Part shown: in pieces, positions 32,071-41,253 of the stretch | Numbering within the stretch: position 1 is the first letter of the stretch | How the letters are laid out: each line of letters opens with the position of its first letter | Source: an uncultured Flavobacteriaceae bacterium | Lineage (GTDB): Bacteria > Bacteroidota > Bacteroidia > Flavobacteriales > Flavobacteriaceae | Length of the DNA: 64,000 nucleotides | NCBI GenBank assembly: GCA_947497145.1 | Contig: CANMFQ010000023.1 | Location: 1-64,000, forward strand | Direction of reading: 5' to 3' | Translations under genes and position numbers: made by a program | Notes under the pieces: model-generated | Told to the model about the DNA's origin: nothing | The model's database searches: none | Seen by the model: only the letters and a program-made list of their open reading frames with translations

Positions 32071-32823
32071 CTAATTATAATACTTTAGAAAACCTCTAAA
32101 CATCCAATTCAAAATGTAATAAAGTGATTGAAAAAAGCCAATTTTTTCAACTTTTCTATAGAACTCCCATTGATATTTCAGTACTTTTTTCTTGTCTCTG
32201 GATAAAGAATCTTCTCTAATACGATATATTGCTAGCGGCTCTAGTATACCAAACGCATAATCTACTTCTTTTAAATATTGCACCCAAAGGCCCAAATCTT
32301 GCCTTTTTCTTATCAAAGGCATGTACTTTTTACCCAGCTCGTCTATATTTATAAAAGCAGTAAGACAACTAATAGGATTAGATTTAAGAACGTCATGATA
32401 ACTAACTTTTTTAGGCACTATAAAATCCTTTAGTAGTGGGCTTAAATTTTCATCTAATCTTTTATAACTAGCAAAAACAAATGATGCCTTATAGCTTTTC
32501 TGAGCATTAAGGCTAGTCTGAATAAAAGTTGGCAACCATAAATCATCTGCATCTAAAAAAGTAAGGTATTTTCCTTCAGCCATTCCTATTGCTTTATTTC
32601 TAGCAACACCTGCTCCACTATTTTTTTCAAGCTGATGAAATTTTATTCGACTATCTTTAGCCTGACAAGCTTTTATAATCAATTCGCTTTTGTCAGAAGA
32701 ACAGTCATCGACCAAAATATGCTCCCAATTCCCATAGGTTTGAGATTGAACGGATTTTATGGTTTCCTCAATATGTTTTTCAGAGTTGTAAACTGGTGTA
32801 ACAATGGATACTAGTTCATTCAT
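32071..32823 (-). CDS. Family 2 glycosyltransferase
   Basis: 250 residues, GT-A fold. SIVTPVYNSEKHIEETIKSV, HILVDDCSSDKS, KNSGAGVARNKAIGMAEGKY and the metal-binding FLDADDLWLP are typical GT2 motifs. No transmembrane helices, so a cytosolic or membrane-associated enzyme adding one sugar to the lipid-linked repeat unit. Sugar not predictable. Separated from the next upstream gene by 307 bp. Confidence 0.9.
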   Translation of the reverse strand: MNELVSIVTPVYNSEKHIEETIKSVQSQTYGNWEHILVDDCSSDKSELIIKACQAKDSRIKFHQLEKNSGAGVARNKAIGMAEGKYLTFLDADDLWLPTFIQTSLNAQKSYKASFVFASYKRLDENLSPLLKDFIVPKKVSYHDVLKSNPISCLTAFINIDELGKKYMPLIRKRQDLGLWVQYLKEVDYAFGILEPLAIYRIREDSLSRDKKKVLKYQWEFYRKVEKIGFFQSLYYILNWMFRGFLKYYN

Positions 32824-33130
32824 TTTTTAAATTGTGTTTTTTACTTCCTGTTCTTTATACACGCTAATCTGTTCATTTTATCATGAACAAGAATTTTATC
32901 TCTTGAAATAAGTAGTAAAATCATAATTATATATTATTACCATAAACCTAAATTTTGTGACTTTTAATTTTTAATGCTCTACTGACACTATCTGTTACAG
33001 ATTCTAAAAACAAATTTCACCAATTCTCAAACACCACATATTGCAAAATCACCAAGTATTAATTTTTACTTGAACAATATTTACATTTCCAAAAACAACC
33101 AAATCCATTTATCTTGTGTTCTACACTTTA
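32824..33130. other. Noncoding gap between two glycosyltransferase genes
   Basis: 307 bp of very A+T-rich sequence with no ORF or hairpin that I can support. Its length in an otherwise tightly packed locus suggests a past deletion or a promoter. Confidence 0.4.
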
Positions 33131-34234
33131 TTACTCTAAAATAGAAGCATAAGCACTTACTAACTTATTTTTTTCATAAATCCAGTTAAACTGTTGAGAC
33201 ACTACTTTTATACCGTTAGCACCCATTTGTTCCCTCATTTTAGGATTATTCAATAATTTTTCAATACTTGCAGCCAGTTCTTCTGGGGAAGAAGGTGTAA
33301 TACAAAAACCACAATTGTATTTTTCAACCACATTTTTATACAACATAAAATTTGATGTAATAACAGGGAGACCAATCGCCATATATTCAAAAATTTTTGT
33401 GGAATACGATTCTACGTAATTCTTAATAGGTTTCAACACGGATAAACCGACTATACATCTTTTAGAAATTTCAAAACCCTCTTTAGAATCCATTCTTCCA
33501 TAGAATTTAATATTTTCCTGTATATCATCCAAATCCAAATCTGCAACCTTTTCTTTAGAAATTGCCCCAATATAATGCATAAAAAATAATACCCCCTTAC
33601 CCTTCAATATCTTTAAGGCTGATAACGTAGTATCTAAACCACGTTCATTTGATACTCCTCCAATATAAAAAATTTCATTGCCTAATCTGTTAGATTTTTG
33701 AAAAGGTATAAAATGTTGAACATCTGGCATATTCAAGACTGTAGTTAAAGACCTACCCTTGCTACTGTAGACTCTTTCATAAGAATCCTCTGCGATTATC
33801 AAGTGAAAATATTTAATGATATATGCTTCAATTCTTGTGTAAAAAAAAGACGCTATTTCTCTCAAAAATGAAGGAATATATTCTTTGTCTAAAATTTGAA
33901 CCGCAATATTTTCATGAATATCGAAAATTACAGGAATTCCCATTTTATTGATTTTTCGGCCTACAACAATGAGTTCGGGATCGTGAATATGTACTATTCT
34001 TGGCTTCAAAAGGTTTATTTTCGCTAATATTTTACTGTACCCTTTAAAAAAATTAGATATTCTAGATTTTTCCTTTCCTATATCAATTACAGTAACCCCT
34101 TCAACCTCTTCATCTCCTAACCCATCTGCTACTAACAAATAAGTTTCATACCCCGCTTTTTTAAGGCTAATACATTCACGATAAAAAATTCGCGTGTCTC
34201 TTCTAGGATGTACCGTGGTAATATGCAGTATCAT
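33131..34234 (-). CDS. Family 4 glycosyltransferase
   Basis: 367 residues, GT-B fold. The N-terminal half has HPRRDTRIFYRECISLKKAG and VHIHDPELI. The C-terminal half has FYIGGVSNERGLDTTL, then SYSTKIFEYMAIGLPVITSN and NPKMREQMGANG, the GT4 donor site (acidic residue in the K.FEYMA.G.PVI motif). Retaining transferase acting on the growing repeat unit at the cytosolic face. Starts 2 bp after the preceding membrane-protein gene, so co-transcribed. Confidence 0.92.
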   Translation of the reverse strand: MILHITTVHPRRDTRIFYRECISLKKAGYETYLLVADGLGDEEVEGVTVIDIGKEKSRISNFFKGYSKILAKINLLKPRIVHIHDPELIVVGRKINKMGIPVIFDIHENIAVQILDKEYIPSFLREIASFFYTRIEAYIIKYFHLIIAEDSYERVYSSKGRSLTTVLNMPDVQHFIPFQKSNRLGNEIFYIGGVSNERGLDTTLSALKILKGKGVLFFMHYIGAISKEKVADLDLDDIQENIKFYGRMDSKEGFEISKRCIVGLSVLKPIKNYVESYSTKIFEYMAIGLPVITSNFMLYKNVVEKYNCGFCITPSSPEELAASIEKLLNNPKMREQMGANGIKVVSQQFNWIYEKNKLVSAYASILE

Positions 34235-34236
34235 AG

Positions 34237-35397
34237 CTATTTATTTAATAAAAAATATTTTTTCTGATTTAATATTAACCCTAGAATACTGAAAAGTATC
34301 CACAAATCAGTAAGGTTTGAGGATTTCATGGCATTCAGAAAACAAAAAAACAGTAACGCTAGTAACATCTTATTTCCCTTCAAAGCGCTTAAAAATGTGC
34401 TCATAAATAAGACAATAACTACTATTAATGCAGTTACACCAAGCTCAAATAGAATTTCTAAAAAAAGATTGTGCGGGTAAGCACGACCATCTACACCTAA
34501 ATACAAAACACCAAAACTACCTATCCCATGACCAAATAAAAAGTGAAATAAAGAATCAAAAGAATTTTTTAAGGCGAAAGACATCGCATTTATTCTCTCT
34601 AAAGACGATTTACCTTGTCCACTAAATAAAACTGAAAATCTGACTAATGAATTTTGTAATAATAGCATCAATTTGGCTCGAAATAAGAAAGAAACTATGA
34701 CACCGAATGCCATAGTTATCATCCCCATACGCAACATTCTTTTCTTTAGTTTTATGTGTCTAACAATCTTAAATTCAAAAATTAGAAAAGTCAAAACAGT
34801 TGTTATCAAAGCTCCTCTAGCGCTACTAGCTAGCAACAGAAAAAAAAGCACAGCCAGCAACCAAATTTTTCTAAAGGAGTAATAACATAAAAAAAGAAGT
34901 AAGCCTAATTGAAAACCTATGGATAAATAATAGTTTCTTAAATCTTTAAAAATTCGAGTAGCATCGTTATCCACCTGCCACACAATAGATTTCATATAAA
35001 TAAAATAAAAAGCCAATGGTATTAAAACAAAACAATAGCATTTTATCAATAGCCTAATATTTATTTTTTTTAACGCAAAAGCATATACAAAAAATACAAC
35101 ATTAGGGATAAAATTTATCGCCTTCTCCTTACTATAAGAATCCGACGGAGAATAAACTAAAGATAATAAGATATAAGCATATAAACAGATTATCATAAGA
35201 AAAGCATATAAATATTCTTTTGTCGGAATCCTAAGTTTAGTTACTATTTGAAATAAAATATCCATGCATGCAAGAAATAATGCCAACAATACGATATCAA
35301 TGTTAGCAATATATGCCGTGAAAAAAGGCTTTACCATTCCTGATACCCACAGTAAAAATAAAATATAGGTCTGATAGGTATAATTTATTTTGACCAC
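34237..35397 (-). CDS. O-antigen ligase/polymerase-like membrane protein (Wzy/WaaL type)
   Basis: 386 residues, about ten to twelve transmembrane helices. A larger periplasmic loop in the second half contains LFGHGIGSFGVLYLGVDGRAYPHNLFLEILFELG; the GHGIGSFG...PHN.FLE pattern is the Wzy_C/O-antigen ligase signature. Either polymerises repeat units or ligates the polymer to lipid A core. It overlaps the next upstream gene by 13 bp; that neighbour is a second protein of the same class, so one may be Wzy and the other WaaL-like. Sequence alone does not decide. Confidence 0.82.
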   Translation of the reverse strand: MVKINYTYQTYILFLLWVSGMVKPFFTAYIANIDIVLLALFLACMDILFQIVTKLRIPTKEYLYAFLMIICLYAYILLSLVYSPSDSYSKEKAINFIPNVVFFVYAFALKKINIRLLIKCYCFVLIPLAFYFIYMKSIVWQVDNDATRIFKDLRNYYLSIGFQLGLLLFLCYYSFRKIWLLAVLFFLLLASSARGALITTVLTFLIFEFKIVRHIKLKKRMLRMGMITMAFGVIVSFLFRAKLMLLLQNSLVRFSVLFSGQGKSSLERINAMSFALKNSFDSLFHFLFGHGIGSFGVLYLGVDGRAYPHNLFLEILFELGVTALIVVIVLFMSTFLSALKGNKMLLALLFFCFLNAMKSSNLTDLWILFSILGLILNQKKYFLLNK

Positions 35398-36557
35398 AGC
35401 TTTAAATTAGAATTAACTTGTAGAATATTTACTTCATCAGAATTAAGCAGAAAAAGTAGAGAGAAAAAGACAAAAAACGTTGCGCCCAACTGTAAATTGA
35501 GCAAGTGCTCAACCATCCCAAACAAAAAAAAGATTATCAAAAATAATTTAAAAACAATATTACCCTTTCCTTTAAACATAAGAGCGAATAACAGCAACAA
35601 TAAAGTTAAAAATGCAAAGAAACCAGAAGACAAAATCTCTTGAAGGTAAACATTATGTGTGTCCATTTCTAACATGTCATTTGTGCAATTTTTTATAAAT
35701 GGCTTCACTCTTTCTTTTCCCATTCCCCAAAGCCAATTACTTGATATCCCTTCAAAAGAACACCTATAAATTGCTACCCTATTATTAAAGCTATTTAAAA
35801 AAGTTCTAAAGATATCAGTTTTAAAAACGAAAAAACTTGATATTGCAAAAAGGAGACAACATAAAACCAATAGAATTTTTTTATGCTTGAACAGGAGTGT
35901 CTTAAATAACCAAAAAATAAATAAAAGAAAAATAACTATTATACTTAATTTACTAGTAATAAAAAACGCAGATAAAACCAAAGGTGTGCTTAACAAAATT
36001 CTAGTAGATATATTGAATTTCTTACCAAATAGTATTATGATTAAACCTAATGCAATATACATGCCTAAATAAGTGTGATGTATAGCTCCTGGAAGATAAT
36101 GGTATAAAACATACTTTAAGTAAAAATTAAAACGAAACGGAATTGTATCATTTATCATAAAAAAATAAATGACGAAAATTATTGCATAAAATAAATAAGC
36201 ATAAATACTGGCTAAAAAAATATTCAAAATTTTCCAATAATGACCTAAAACAAATTTTTTCGAACCAAAAAACAAAACTGGAGCTACTATAAAAGAGAGT
36301 CGAACATCGCTAATAGTTGCAAAACCTTCTCTTATAAAACCTATTACTGGCTCAATTAAAAAAAAAAGTGAATATAAAATTATAATTAATTTATTGTTTA
36401 TACTTGTATTGAATAAAGATGAAAAATTCATATTCCAAAGTAGACTAACAAAACATATTATTAGACATATACTTTTCAACTTAAGTGAAATTGGGAGTGC
36501 TATGGACGCGGGAAATAAAAGTAAGCTATATGTCAAAATTTGACTTTTTCTATCCAT
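35385..36557 (-). CDS. Second O-antigen ligase/polymerase-like membrane protein
   Basis: 390 residues, about ten transmembrane helices. The conserved periplasmic loop reads NWLWGMGKERVKPFIKNC, then MDTHNVYLQEILSSGFFAFL; TH(N)..L(Q/E)...SG..G is the ligase/polymerase signature. Very A+T rich, like its neighbours. Tandem and overlapping with the downstream 386-residue relative but clearly different from it, so not a simple duplication. Confidence 0.82.
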   Translation of the reverse strand: MDRKSQILTYSLLLFPASIALPISLKLKSICLIICFVSLLWNMNFSSLFNTSINNKLIIILYSLFFLIEPVIGFIREGFATISDVRLSFIVAPVLFFGSKKFVLGHYWKILNIFLASIYAYLFYAIIFVIYFFMINDTIPFRFNFYLKYVLYHYLPGAIHHTYLGMYIALGLIIILFGKKFNISTRILLSTPLVLSAFFITSKLSIIVIFLLFIFWLFKTLLFKHKKILLVLCCLLFAISSFFVFKTDIFRTFLNSFNNRVAIYRCSFEGISSNWLWGMGKERVKPFIKNCTNDMLEMDTHNVYLQEILSSGFFAFLTLLLLLFALMFKGKGNIVFKLFLIIFFLFGMVEHLLNLQLGATFFVFFSLLFLLNSDEVNILQVNSNLKLWSK

Positions 36558-36568
36558 TAAGATAAAGA

Positions 36569-38101
36569 TTAAAATAATTCATGTCTAAAGAAACCTATTA
36601 AATCTCTTGGTTTAACTTTAAATGTAAGCTTAAAAGTCAATATACAAACAAAAACGGAGCTAAAAAACAAATATAGAAGCTCAATAATTTGCCCTGTTAT
36701 AATTTTTGGTTTTATCAAAAAAAAGAACAAGCTACACATTAAGATAGTTAAAATAGGTTTAATACAATATGTTAGAACCCACTCACCAAATTTGAAATGT
36801 GTTAGCTTTTTGACAACTATGTATAAAAATATTGGCGTAGTTATAACATTATATATTGCCCACGATATAGCTACGCCAATCATTCCGTAATAATTCCCCA
36901 TTAGTATCATCATAGGAATTAACAGTAAAAAGCCATAAAGTCCCATTTTTATATTCACCATTGTATTACCTGCTGCCAGAAGCATGTTAAAAGGTATTAC
37001 TTGATATGAAAGAAGGGTTTGACCTATCAATAATAAAGAAGCTGGTAACATTGCCTTATGGGAAATGTCAATGTTTTGTGTCCAAACATTTAAAAGAAGT
37101 TTAGAATTTAAAGACAACGTGACACCAATCGTAGTAGTGATTATGGCCACTAACAAAAATGAATTGTTAAAAGTGGTGTGCAATCGATCTTTATCAGAAG
37201 ATTCATAAAATTTGGTTAGTCTTGGAAAAATTGCCACTGCTATTGGTGCTGAAAAAACAATAGGTATCATTGACAAGGTATAAGCTACAGTATATATTCC
37301 AAGATCAGTAACACTCAATATTTTACTTAAAATTAATTTATCTAACTGATTATTGACACTTGCAACTACGGCTATCACGAACATTCCAACAGCATATTTT
37401 TGGACGTTCCGTAAATAACCCAAATGCTTCTTGGGATTCCACTCAATCCTACTATTTCCTTGAAGCACTTTTAAGACATAATACCTTAGAGCAAATACAT
37501 AAATCAGATTGACAATAACCTGCCAAACAAAAAAAACATAAAGCGTGTTATCAATAAAAATCAATGGTGCGATTACAATACCACTCTTAAAAACACTCCA
37601 AAAAAATCTAAAAAGATTTGATTTCACCTGTTTTTCCATTCCCAGCAAAGCTCCTTGATACAATGAAGATATAAAATTCAACCCTAAGGCAATCGCCATT
37701 ATTTTTATCGCATTTCTAGCCATGTTTTGGTCTAAATTTTCAATATCTAACCAATCACTTACTAAGTAGTCAGAAAACAATAACAGGATAATAATTAAAA
37801 GAAACATGATAAGAAAATAAACAGTTTCTATAGATCTTAAAATTCGGTATTTATATGCTTTATCATTGGCACATTGACTCTCCTTAGACATTTCTCTCTT
37901 CAAAGTTGCAGTCAATCCTGCATCGGCAAAGATTAATATCCCTTGAAGTACAGCATAAAATCCAATTATTCCATATAACTTAACCCCCAATATATTAATA
38001 TAAAGAGGGATAAATACATATACAGAAAACATGCTCCATCCCTTTCCAAGCATATTGGCTATGATATTTCGATTAATTGAAGACATAAAATTTCTTAACA
38101 A
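36569..38101 (-). CDS. Polysaccharide flippase (Wzx-like, MATE/PST superfamily)
   Basis: 510 residues, about 12-14 transmembrane helices. The N-terminus reads MLRNFMSSINRNIIANMLGKGWSMFSVYVFIPLYINILGVKLYG, the usual Wzx opening, followed by FADAGLTATLKREMSKE and, mid-protein, KILSVTDLGIYTVAYTLSMI. Expected to flip the undecaprenyl-linked repeat unit to the periplasmic side of the inner membrane for polymerisation. The neighbouring ATG at residue 6 is an alternative start. Tight spacing to genes on both sides indicates one operon. Confidence 0.9.
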   Translation of the reverse strand: MLRNFMSSINRNIIANMLGKGWSMFSVYVFIPLYINILGVKLYGIIGFYAVLQGILIFADAGLTATLKREMSKESQCANDKAYKYRILRSIETVYFLIMFLLIIILLLFSDYLVSDWLDIENLDQNMARNAIKIMAIALGLNFISSLYQGALLGMEKQVKSNLFRFFWSVFKSGIVIAPLIFIDNTLYVFFVWQVIVNLIYVFALRYYVLKVLQGNSRIEWNPKKHLGYLRNVQKYAVGMFVIAVVASVNNQLDKLILSKILSVTDLGIYTVAYTLSMIPIVFSAPIAVAIFPRLTKFYESSDKDRLHTTFNNSFLLVAIITTTIGVTLSLNSKLLLNVWTQNIDISHKAMLPASLLLIGQTLLSYQVIPFNMLLAAGNTMVNIKMGLYGFLLLIPMMILMGNYYGMIGVAISWAIYNVITTPIFLYIVVKKLTHFKFGEWVLTYCIKPILTILMCSLFFFLIKPKIITGQIIELLYLFFSSVFVCILTFKLTFKVKPRDLIGFFRHELF

Positions 38102-38124
38102 TTAAACCACAAACGCCAATCCAA

Positions 38125-39276
38125 TTATACATTCTTCGATTTTAACTTATCAACCTTTTTCTCAATATAATCAATTGCCATATCAATACTCTGAAATTTA
38201 TCCGTAAAATGCCATAAAGAAATATTAAGATATATCTTGAAAACATTCTCAATCATCGATTTAATCCTATCAAACCAAATAGAAATATAGGGAATAATCA
38301 TTCTAAGTAAACCTCCATTTTCTTTTAAATATGGTTTTACAAGGGGATACAGTTTCGGGTACTTGTTAACTAGGGCTGCATATAAATAAGATAAATTAAA
38401 TTTTTTTATCAAGTCATTTTTTTTTCTTTTTTTTAGAACTAACAAACATGTTTGAGCCCATATTGTAGGTCCTGTCCAGATTGGAGGTATTTTATCGCTC
38501 CAATTTTTCATAGTATCTTTAGGTAAAAAAAATTGTTTTTCTATTAATCCTACATGATTACTTGCGACTCCTTTTCCACCAGCGCTTTTGGCTCCATGAC
38601 CACTAATTATTAAAGGGGCATCCAAATAAACATAATCATCAATAAATTCACATACAGCAACAGAACACGCCATATCGGGACTAGGGCCAGGGAAATAAGT
38701 GCCATACTTACTCTCAAGTTTAGAAAAAACACTCTCATGTACTACTCCATGATAAATTTTTGGGAGTCTAAACATTTTTGTCCCTCCATGAGCTACAACC
38801 TTTGATAATTCTTTTCTTGTATCAATGGTCTTCATTTTAGAATTAAACCTTCTAAAGCTTATTCTACCAGCAAATTTTTTACCATAAATAGGGTGTTTAA
38901 CATCTGGCCATTCATAAATTGGAATTGCGGTATTAAACAACTTAATATTATTTTCTTTTAGATAAGGTACTAAATCAATCAAACTGGGTGTAAAAGCATC
39001 ATCATCACCAATAAGACAAATATACTCTCCTTTACAACTTTTTATTGCCGAATTACAATTTTCGACCATGTCCAAAAATTCTGGGTTGTGAAAATAACTA
39101 ATTCTTTGGTCTTCTATTCCATTTAAATACTCTAAAATATCCGTATTATCTTCTGTATTATCATGAATTACAATTTCAAAATTTTTTGATTTAATTTTCA
39201 CGCATGAATCCATTAGTTTTAACAAATATCGGTATCTATTTTTTGTTGGAATTGCAAAACTAATTAATGGTCGCAT
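38125..39276 (-). CDS. Family 2 glycosyltransferase
   Basis: 383 residues. GT-A domain in the first ~230 residues: SFAIPTKNRYRYLLKLMDSC, FEIVIHDNTEDN and CLIGDDDAFTPSLI (acidic metal-binding triplet). The C-terminal ~150 residues are helical and lysine-rich without a clear domain. Adds a sugar to the repeat unit; acceptor and donor unknown. Close spacing (9 and 23 bp) to its neighbours. Confidence 0.87.
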   Translation of the reverse strand: MRPLISFAIPTKNRYRYLLKLMDSCVKIKSKNFEIVIHDNTEDNTDILEYLNGIEDQRISYFHNPEFLDMVENCNSAIKSCKGEYICLIGDDDAFTPSLIDLVPYLKENNIKLFNTAIPIYEWPDVKHPIYGKKFAGRISFRRFNSKMKTIDTRKELSKVVAHGGTKMFRLPKIYHGVVHESVFSKLESKYGTYFPGPSPDMACSVAVCEFIDDYVYLDAPLIISGHGAKSAGGKGVASNHVGLIEKQFFLPKDTMKNWSDKIPPIWTGPTIWAQTCLLVLKKRKKNDLIKKFNLSYLYAALVNKYPKLYPLVKPYLKENGGLLRMIIPYISIWFDRIKSMIENVFKIYLNISLWHFTDKFQSIDMAIDYIEKKVDKLKSKNV

Positions 39277-39285
39277 AACTTCAAT

Positions 39286-40221
39286 TTATCTAATTTTAAA
39301 AACCTTAGATTTTTCTATATACGAAAAAAGTTCATCGATGCTTTTTTGCATTGACTCTAAATTAATATTTAAAAAAACACTTGAAATGGTTCGATCTACT
39401 TTGTTTTTCGGATCATATATTTTATCAATAATAACGCTTCTCCCAAATGAACTATTAAAAATGTTCAATAATTCATATTTAGTTACGCTCTCATTACAAA
39501 CTAAATGAACACAATGATTAAGTTTTCTTAAATCCATAAACTTATCGTTAACTATTATTTCTTGACAATATTTTGCAAATTGCAATGTAGTGACTCCATT
39601 CCAATAATGGTGGTCAAAACCAGCTATTTTAGAACCATCTCTGCTTCCTAGAAACCATTCTAATAAACTACTTTTGTTGTTTATTTCAGGTCCAATTATA
39701 CTACATCGAATATTTAAAAAATTAGGTGCAATAATCTCACCTAAACTCTTTGTTTTCCCGTAAACATCTAGGGCGTTATGAGAATCATTTTCGTTGTATT
39801 CTCCTTTTACCCCATCATAAACACAATCAGTTGCAATTTGAATAATTTTAATACTATTTGACAATTTCGCTACTACTTTTGATAAAACAAAAGGGAAAAC
39901 AGCATTTATGTTTACAGCTAAAAATGTCTGCAAAGAATTTGAAGGATCATTACAATAATTCTTAATTAAGCCAATACAATTAATAATAAAATTAGGTGAA
40001 AAATCAGATACAATTTTCTCTATATCATCTTGTAAATCAATGTTTTCACTAACATTTAAATGATAACATGAAATAATTCTGCCGTTCCATGATAATTTAT
40101 CAGATGGATGCTTATTGTAGGTAGAAGCAACTGTAAAATCAGTATGTTCCATGAAATAATCACATATCATAGCACCTAGCATACCAGTACCTCCTAAAAC
40201 CAAAACCTTTTTAGATTTCAT
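39286..40221 (-). CDS. RmlD-like sugar-nucleotide reductase (SDR)
   Basis: 311 residues. VLVLGGTGMLGAMICDYF binds NAD(P); ATDCVYDGVKGEYNEND and LDVYGKTKSLGE carry the catalytic Tyr-Lys of the dTDP-4-dehydrorhamnose reductase family. It is distinct from the rmlD of the rhamnose operon 2 kb away. Lying 12 bp after the PseB-like 4,6-dehydratase gene, it probably reduces that enzyme's 4-keto-L-sugar product, giving a UDP-N-acetyl-6-deoxy-L-hexosamine, as in known L-rhamnosamine/L-quinovosamine pathways. This is an inference from context. Confidence 0.8.
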   Translation of the reverse strand: MKSKKVLVLGGTGMLGAMICDYFMEHTDFTVASTYNKHPSDKLSWNGRIISCYHLNVSENIDLQDDIEKIVSDFSPNFIINCIGLIKNYCNDPSNSLQTFLAVNINAVFPFVLSKVVAKLSNSIKIIQIATDCVYDGVKGEYNENDSHNALDVYGKTKSLGEIIAPNFLNIRCSIIGPEINNKSSLLEWFLGSRDGSKIAGFDHHYWNGVTTLQFAKYCQEIIVNDKFMDLRKLNHCVHLVCNESVTKYELLNIFNSSFGRSVIIDKIYDPKNKVDRTISSVFLNINLESMQKSIDELFSYIEKSKVFKIR

Positions 40222-40233
40222 ATATCCATTATT

Positions 40234-41253
40234 TTAATTATCTATATTGAAATTTGGATCTACATGAATCTTAACAAGGTTTCTTAAACTTTCTACTGTT
40301 TCCCATTCAGTATTTGTCTTAGAATTATAGCTAAAGCCTTCTTTAACCTTTTTTGCACTATGAGTAGAAACATATTTCTCAAGGTCAAATGTTGTTTTTT
40401 GAGGCAATATAGCATAGTAGTCTCCCAAATCCCATGTATTAAATGAATCAGAAACCGTAATCATTTCTTCATGCAACTTTTCTCCAGGTCTTATACCAAT
40501 AACTTTTTGTTTACATTCTGGCGCAATCGCTGTTGCGACATCTGTAATCTTATATGAAGGTATCTTTGGAACGAAAATCTCCCCCCCCCAAGCTTTAGAA
40601 ATAGCATCAAATACCATTTTACAACCATCTTTAAGACTAATATTAAACCTAGTCATTCTTTCGTCCGTAATTGGAATTACACCCTCTTTCCTTTTATTCA
40701 AAAAAAACGGCATTACCGATCCGTTAGACCCCATAACATTTCCATATCTAACTACTGAAAATTTAACTTTTCTATCTCCTTTGATATTATTTGCCGCAAC
40801 AAACAATTTATCAGAAGCAAGCTTAGTGGCTCCGTATAGATTAATAGGAGCTGCAGCCTTATCTGTGGAAAGAGCCACAACAGTTTCTACTTTTGAATGT
40901 AAAGCGGCATCTATAACATTTTCAGCTCCTAAAATATTTGTCTTTACACATTCCATTGGATTATATTCTGCAATGTGCACATGTTTCATCGCAGCCGCAT
41001 GTATAACAACGTCAACTCCATCAAAAGCTCTAAAAAGCCTTTCTCTATCTCTAACATCTCCAACAATATATTTTATGGGATAATTAGACTCCGAATACTC
41101 CATAGCCATTCTGAAGTGCTTTTGTTCATCTCTTGAAAATATAACCAGCTTTTTCACTCTAGGAAATCTCTCTAAAATTAGCTTTGTGAATGTTTTACCA
41201 AAAGAACCTGTTCCTCCAGTTATCAAAATCGATTTGTCATTTAAATTGAGCAT
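40234..41253 (-). CDS. UDP-GlcNAc 4,6-dehydratase/5-epimerase, PseB-like
   Basis: 339 residues. ILITGGTGSFGKTFTKLIL, IFSRDEQKHFRMAMEY, GDVRDRERL, HAAAMKHVHIAEYNPME, VVALSTDKAAAPINLYG (the family's TDK replaces the usual SDR tyrosine motif region), VRYGNVMGSNGSV and FVPKIPSYKITD are close to PseB. Converts UDP-GlcNAc to UDP-2-acetamido-2,6-dideoxy-L-arabino-4-hexulose. The other pseudaminic-acid genes (pseC, H, G, I) are absent here; an RmlD-like reductase follows instead. A run of nine G in codons for AWGGE is unusual. Preceded by 389 bp of noncoding DNA with a candidate promoter, so it may start its own transcript. Confidence 0.9.
   Translation of the reverse strand: MLNLNDKSILITGGTGSFGKTFTKLILERFPRVKKLVIFSRDEQKHFRMAMEYSESNYPIKYIVGDVRDRERLFRAFDGVDVVIHAAAMKHVHIAEYNPMECVKTNILGAENVIDAALHSKVETVVALSTDKAAAPINLYGATKLASDKLFVAANNIKGDRKVKFSVVRYGNVMGSNGSVMPFFLNKRKEGVIPITDERMTRFNISLKDGCKMVFDAISKAWGGEIFVPKIPSYKITDVATAIAPECKQKVIGIRPGEKLHEEMITVSDSFNTWDLGDYYAILPQKTTFDLEKYVSTHSAKKVKEGFSYNSKTNTEWETVESLRNLVKIHVDPNFNIDN
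40581..40589 (-). repeat. Homopolymer G9 tract inside the PseB-like gene
   Basis: Nine consecutive C on the plus strand (G on the coding strand), spanning TGG GGG GGG GAG, which encodes W-G-G-E. In frame as sequenced. Such a run is rare in A+T-rich coding DNA and is a classic slippage-prone site. Confidence 0.95.

Noticed and set aside
39286-41253. Pseudaminic-acid biosynthesis locus
   Set aside because: Only a PseB-like gene is present; an RmlD-like reductase takes the place of the PseC aminotransferase and the other steps are missing.
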